Shown: one piece after another, positions 61,901 to 64,000 of the stretch | Position numbering within the stretch: the first letter of the stretch is position 1 | How the letters are laid out: each line of letters opens with the position of its first letter | Origin: Isosphaeraceae bacterium | Lineage (GTDB): Bacteria; Planctomycetota; Planctomycetia; Isosphaerales; Isosphaeraceae | Length of the DNA stretch: 64,000 bases | NCBI GenBank assembly: GCA_021324445.1 | Contig: JAJPJC010000293.1 | Location: 1-64,000 of the forward strand | Direction of reading: 5' to 3' | Program-made: the position numbers and the translations under genes | The notes under the pieces: model-generated | Told to the model about the DNA's origin: nothing | What the model saw: only the letters and a program-made list of their open reading frames with translations | Database searches by the model: none

Positions 61901-64000
61901 TGCTGCGCATCGCTACGGTGCTCGATCTCAAGCCGGGCGACACTGCGATCGACCTGGAGGCCGTCAACGAGGGAGCGCGCGACGACTTCCGCGACGAGGA
62001 GACGACACGGTTCGGCCCCCTGACGGTGCACTACAGCCCCAGGCCCGTGAAGCTCCCCAGCATCGAGCTCGAGGCGCTGGTGCTCCTCCCGGAGGGTGAG
62101 CGTGCCCCCTCCAGGAAGATCCCGATCCGGGGGATGGAGACCCTCATCGTCGAGTCCACGCCCCGGGTGCGTGTTCTCGGGAGGATCACCGCCGAGGACA
62201 ATCTCCTTCGCGTGGAGCGGCAGACAGCCGGCAAGGACAAGGACTGGAAGGCCCTCGACGGCTCCAGGGCGGGCCTGGGGAAGACGTTCGCGATCCAGGA
62301 GGAGATCGACCTGGTCCCAGACCACCAGACCATCGTCTTCCGCGCCCGGGCCGGCAACGTCGACGCGGAGGCGACGGTGTCCAGGGGGCTGACCATCGCG
62401 TATCATCCCGACCTCCCCGTGCTGGACCCGCTCGTGGCCGATCCTGCCGGCCCGATCGTCCGGTTCGGGACGGGAGGGAGCCAATCGGATCCGACGGTCC
62501 GGCTGTCGGCCGCGATCAACGGCGCGCCCGAGCGGATTGGCCGGGCCGAGATCCTGCTCAATGATCGGCCGCTCCGCGAGCCGCTGACCATCGACCGCAA
62601 GGGCAAGCGGCTCCTGGGCTCGGTCCCGTTGTCTCGCGGACCCAATCGAATCGGTGTCCGCTTGAGCAACCGCTGGCATACCACGGACTTTGGGCCGATC
62701 TTCGTGGAGTACCGTCGTCCGCCTCAGGTCGAGCCGTTGGTGGTCACGATGCGGGCCGGCCGCCCGTTGGCCCAGCTCTCGGCCCGGGTCGCGTCGCTGA
62801 CCACCCTGACGCGCGCCGAGGTCGAAGTCGTGCATCAACCCGGAACTCTGCCGGCTGCCCACACCTACTTGGCGCACCGGGAGCCGCGTCCGCGGGATCT
62901 CTGGGCCGTTTCCGCCGAGGTCCCGCTCGAGCAGGGTGCCAACCAGATCATCCTCCGAACCTGGAACGAAGACGGGGCGTCTCCGGAGCAGCGGGTGCTG
63001 CGAGTTTATGAGAAACCGGTCGAGCGGAAGCCGGACGTGATCGTGCTGACGCCGGAGAAGCTCAACGTGGAGCAGCCCAGAGTCGTTCTCCGGTTCCGGG
63101 TCCGTTCGGAGAGCCCCCTGACGCGCGTGGAGCTGAGCAGCGAGCGGTCGTCGGCCGCCCCGCGTTCACTGGCGAAGTTCCCGGTCCAACAGCTCGCGCG
63201 CGGGGCCGATGGCCGCTTCGAGCTCCGCGCGGATCCGACCATCCTCCTGGAGTCCGGCCCCAACTCGTTCAAGATCGAGGCTCAGAACGCTGGGGGTGTG
63301 TCGTCGGTCGACCTGCTCTTCACCTACACCCCGCCGCCCCTGCACGTGGTCCTCGACGGCGTGGAACCAGAGGCCGGAGGCGAACCCCAGGTGCCCCGGG
63401 CGCGGGTGGAAGGCCCCCCCAGCCTCGCCAGGCCCCTGCCCAGCAGCACCATCGTGCTCCGGGGCCGGGTCATCTGGCCCGATACCGATGCCATGCGCGC
63501 CCAGGGCAATCCCCGCCTCCAGGTCTGGGTCAACGGCTTTCCCCATGTGGTGGCCGCACTGGCGCCCCCCGTCCCGGGCTCGCCGGTGCGTGCCTTCCGG
63601 GCCCGGGTCTTGTTGAGCCGGTTGGAGAACAACGAGATCGATCTGAGGCTGCGTGGTGCGCCGCTGGATGTCCTGGGCGACCGCAAGTTCCTGGCCTCCT
63701 GCCGCAAGGTCGAGGCGAACTGGCGGCTCCACCTGCTGGTCATGGGCATCGGCGCGGTGGACCAGGACGAGTTGCGGGCTCGTGCCATCGCGGCCCTCAA
63801 GGGCCGGCCGGTCGACGCCGAAGAGACCACCTTCCAGACCCCGGCGTTTCCGACCGCGACACTTTACGGCCGCGGCCGCGCCGTCATCAATCGACCCTGG
63901 ATGATCGGCCGGCTCAACCAGATCAGGAAGGCGATCGCCATGGGCCCCATCCCCTCGAACGACGTGGTGATTCTCTACTACCAAGGGGGAGAGGTCATCG
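58924..64000 (+). CDS. Exported WD40 protein entering a caspase-like domain (3' end outside window)
   Basis: An uninterrupted frame of 1,692 codons from the ATG at 58924 (GGGAGG eight bases upstream) to the window end, with no stop. A signal peptide (LLMVPLLAVLAGSAWAQ) is followed by WD40-type repeats: SPVLGVAFGPGGGTLYEAGW with VVRVW, GHRGTVTALAFATIPQ, and SSHTGTIRSLAFSQDGRFLV with CVWSLTD near residue 640. Then a PDZ-like segment (VVADIQSDSPYRQGVDLRVG) and about 850 residues of beta-rich Ig-like domains. From about 1,600 the sequence reads WRLHLLVMGIGAVDQDELRA and PSNDVVILYYQGGEVI, the strand pattern of caspase/C14 proteins. The expected His-Gly is QGGE here. Operon partner of the kinase-FGE gene. 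Confidence 0.8.
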   Translation, partial: MRPRRLLMVPLLAVLAGSAWAQEAALAVPPGEKDPVLRLEGRGPLSPVLGVAFGPGGGTLYEAGWDKVVRVWRRDARTGQFSLDPSATLRIPIGPGDQGVLQALAVSADGAWLAVGGNAVLPENAGFRQLGLALPRQSVADPEAQGVVYLFDLRANPPSCRQLRGHRGTVTALAFATIPQGRQPVLVSAGEQRNPQAPMRQGLVLRAWDVAAGIPLGQAEGGDFQGKLPWLAAWSVPPDHRRIRAAAAWTNSFFLVWDVGVAPPQPVRDPHSRGQDLGQSTVLSYLPDRDLLLTGHFGVPPQGELPEGYLDTWVPAAPPVPNQSAVVSWAAGRPIPADVKGVPVAQALVSSRPGGPRDLLAVVLQSWTRQDGPGAMVEYRLQLLDLAPARFGSVRVQAALWNGPRVLPVIASPPDGSWLAIVGNPENEILVQSVADLLQDPARFQKLHGVGEPIQAATFVRNGAGDWGLRIRRTPQAGPDDLVLDLTNRRISPSAAGWMTAQAGSDDWQTILRRPYAAPGGSLYPWYLWIYERENVIGPGVCIRPDRPSASPTDVQVTAHALLPPGRAPVPIAAIAAVEPGVGPTLALYNGRTGERFRQLSSHTGTIRSLAFSQDGRFLVSAADDRTACVWSLTDLDRILQKRGALPGLVLTRSDNRYVVADIQSDSPYRQGVDLRVGDVIEGYVEGQGPMHNLSSALEVHFTAATRLPGQTLSLRRRRDGQGSQAIELKLAQAIDGRMPLLTLFLAREGPGMPVEWLAWNPFGPYDSSGPGIASLFGWHFNAPERPALPARFALATSYPQFRRPGLLRDLIREGQYQPPPPEPPLRSTDLQLLLDPLGEPRGDLLLVREPPAVLNLVLDDPEFAQRIASVRWRLDQGEFTPMEADEQSWTADLSRIPWDRKTRELTVEVRSRGSTPQTILKSQKVCYIPKAPRVRPQIPQGVTAFSVDQRQLPFAVDVEPAVGEKARVVLIRRHGDEPLHREEYGADAAPGLLRIATVLDLKPGDTAIDLEAVNEGARDDFRDEETTRFGPLTVHYSPRPVKLPSIELEALVLLPEGERAPSRKIPIRGMETLIVESTPRVRVLGRITAEDNLLRVERQTAGKDKDWKALDGSRAGLGKTFAIQEEIDLVPDHQTIVFRARAGNVDAEATVSRGLTIAYHPDLPVLDPLVADPAGPIVRFGTGGSQSDPTVRLSAAINGAPERIGRAEILLNDRPLREPLTIDRKGKRLLGSVPLSRGPNRIGVRLSNRWHTTDFGPIFVEYRRPPQVEPLVVTMRAGRPLAQLSARVASLTTLTRAEVEVVHQPGTLPAAHTYLAHREPRPRDLWAVSAEVPLEQGANQIILRTWNEDGASPEQRVLRVYEKPVERKPDVIVLTPEKLNVEQPRVVLRFRVRSESPLTRVELSSERSSAAPRSLAKFPVQQLARGADGRFELRADPTILLESGPNSFKIEAQNAGGVSSVDLLFTYTPPPLHVVLDGVEPEAGGEPQVPRARVEGPPSLARPLPSSTIVLRGRVIWPDTDAMRAQGNPRLQVWVNGFPHVVAALAPPVPGSPVRAFRARVLLSRLENNEIDLRLRGAPLDVLGDRKFLASCRKVEANWRLHLLVMGIGAVDQDELRARAIAALKGRPVDAEETTFQTPAFPTATLYGRGRAVINRPWMIGRLNQIRKAIAMGPIPSNDVVILYYQGGEVI

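Noticed and set aside
60610-62877. Minus-strand open frame of 755 codons
   Set aside because: It lies entirely inside the WD40/caspase-like gene, whose frame is continuous to the window end and has repeats, a signal peptide and a ribosome site.
1-64000. CRISPR arrays, reverse transcriptase, phage or integrative element
   Set aside because: No regularly spaced repeats, no reverse transcriptase motifs (YADD box), no integrase and no tRNA-linked attachment site were seen.

Overview
The window is high-GC DNA from a planctomycete, most likely a member of the Isosphaeraceae. This is judged from family content only: a DUF1549/DUF1553 plus Tat-signal DUF1501 pair, DUF1080, TIGR03067 and TIGR03032 proteins, an ECF sigma factor translationally coupled to a kinase/WD40/TPR giant, N-terminal basic LExR-type leaders on exported proteins, and a hopanoid-type glycosyltransferase. 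No rRNA, tRNA, CRISPR array or complete mobile element was seen.

Layout. 0.2-8 kb: Tat-exported beta-carbonic anhydrase, thioredoxin-fold protein with one active-site Cys, exported hypothetical, two-frameshift gene remnant, outer-membrane porin, ISAs1-type transposase remnant against a truncated gene, and an orphan extended -10 promoter. 8-12 kb: two-component system divergent from an SBF-type transporter and a CX5R phosphatase, with a perfect palindrome between them. 12-20.8 kb: membrane MutS-like ATPase, aminotransferase/apt pair, SurA-like foldase, gamma-glutamyltransferase, small unknown protein, HU with dyads upstream. 20.9-29.8 kb: secreted TIM-barrel protein, exported PCMT, paired 20-bp palindromes, HpnI-like glycosyltransferase, HicB-like protein, and an amino-acid ABC importer whose binding protein and permease are fused.

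30-47.6 kb: decayed fragments, DUF1080, methyltransferase, ROK kinase, EF-hand protein, TIGR03067 protein with a slipped start, vanadium-haloperoxidase-type protein, RarA, a planctomycete-type three-gene cluster (DUF1549/1553, DUF1501, PPC repeats), TIGR03032, and two toxin-antitoxin loci. In both loci the antitoxin is open and the toxin is broken by a frameshift; the zeta-type toxin has also lost its P-loop lysine.

47.7-64 kb is a signalling block: ECF sigma factor plus kinase/WD40/TPR protein, then on the other strand a secreted protein of two seven-repeat tectonin-like units, then a kinase with a C-terminal FGE/C-lectin-like domain, and 22 bp later an exported WD40 protein of at least 1,692 residues that leaves the window in what looks like a caspase-fold domain. 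The last two genes form a probable operon and are the best candidate here for an undescribed sensing system.
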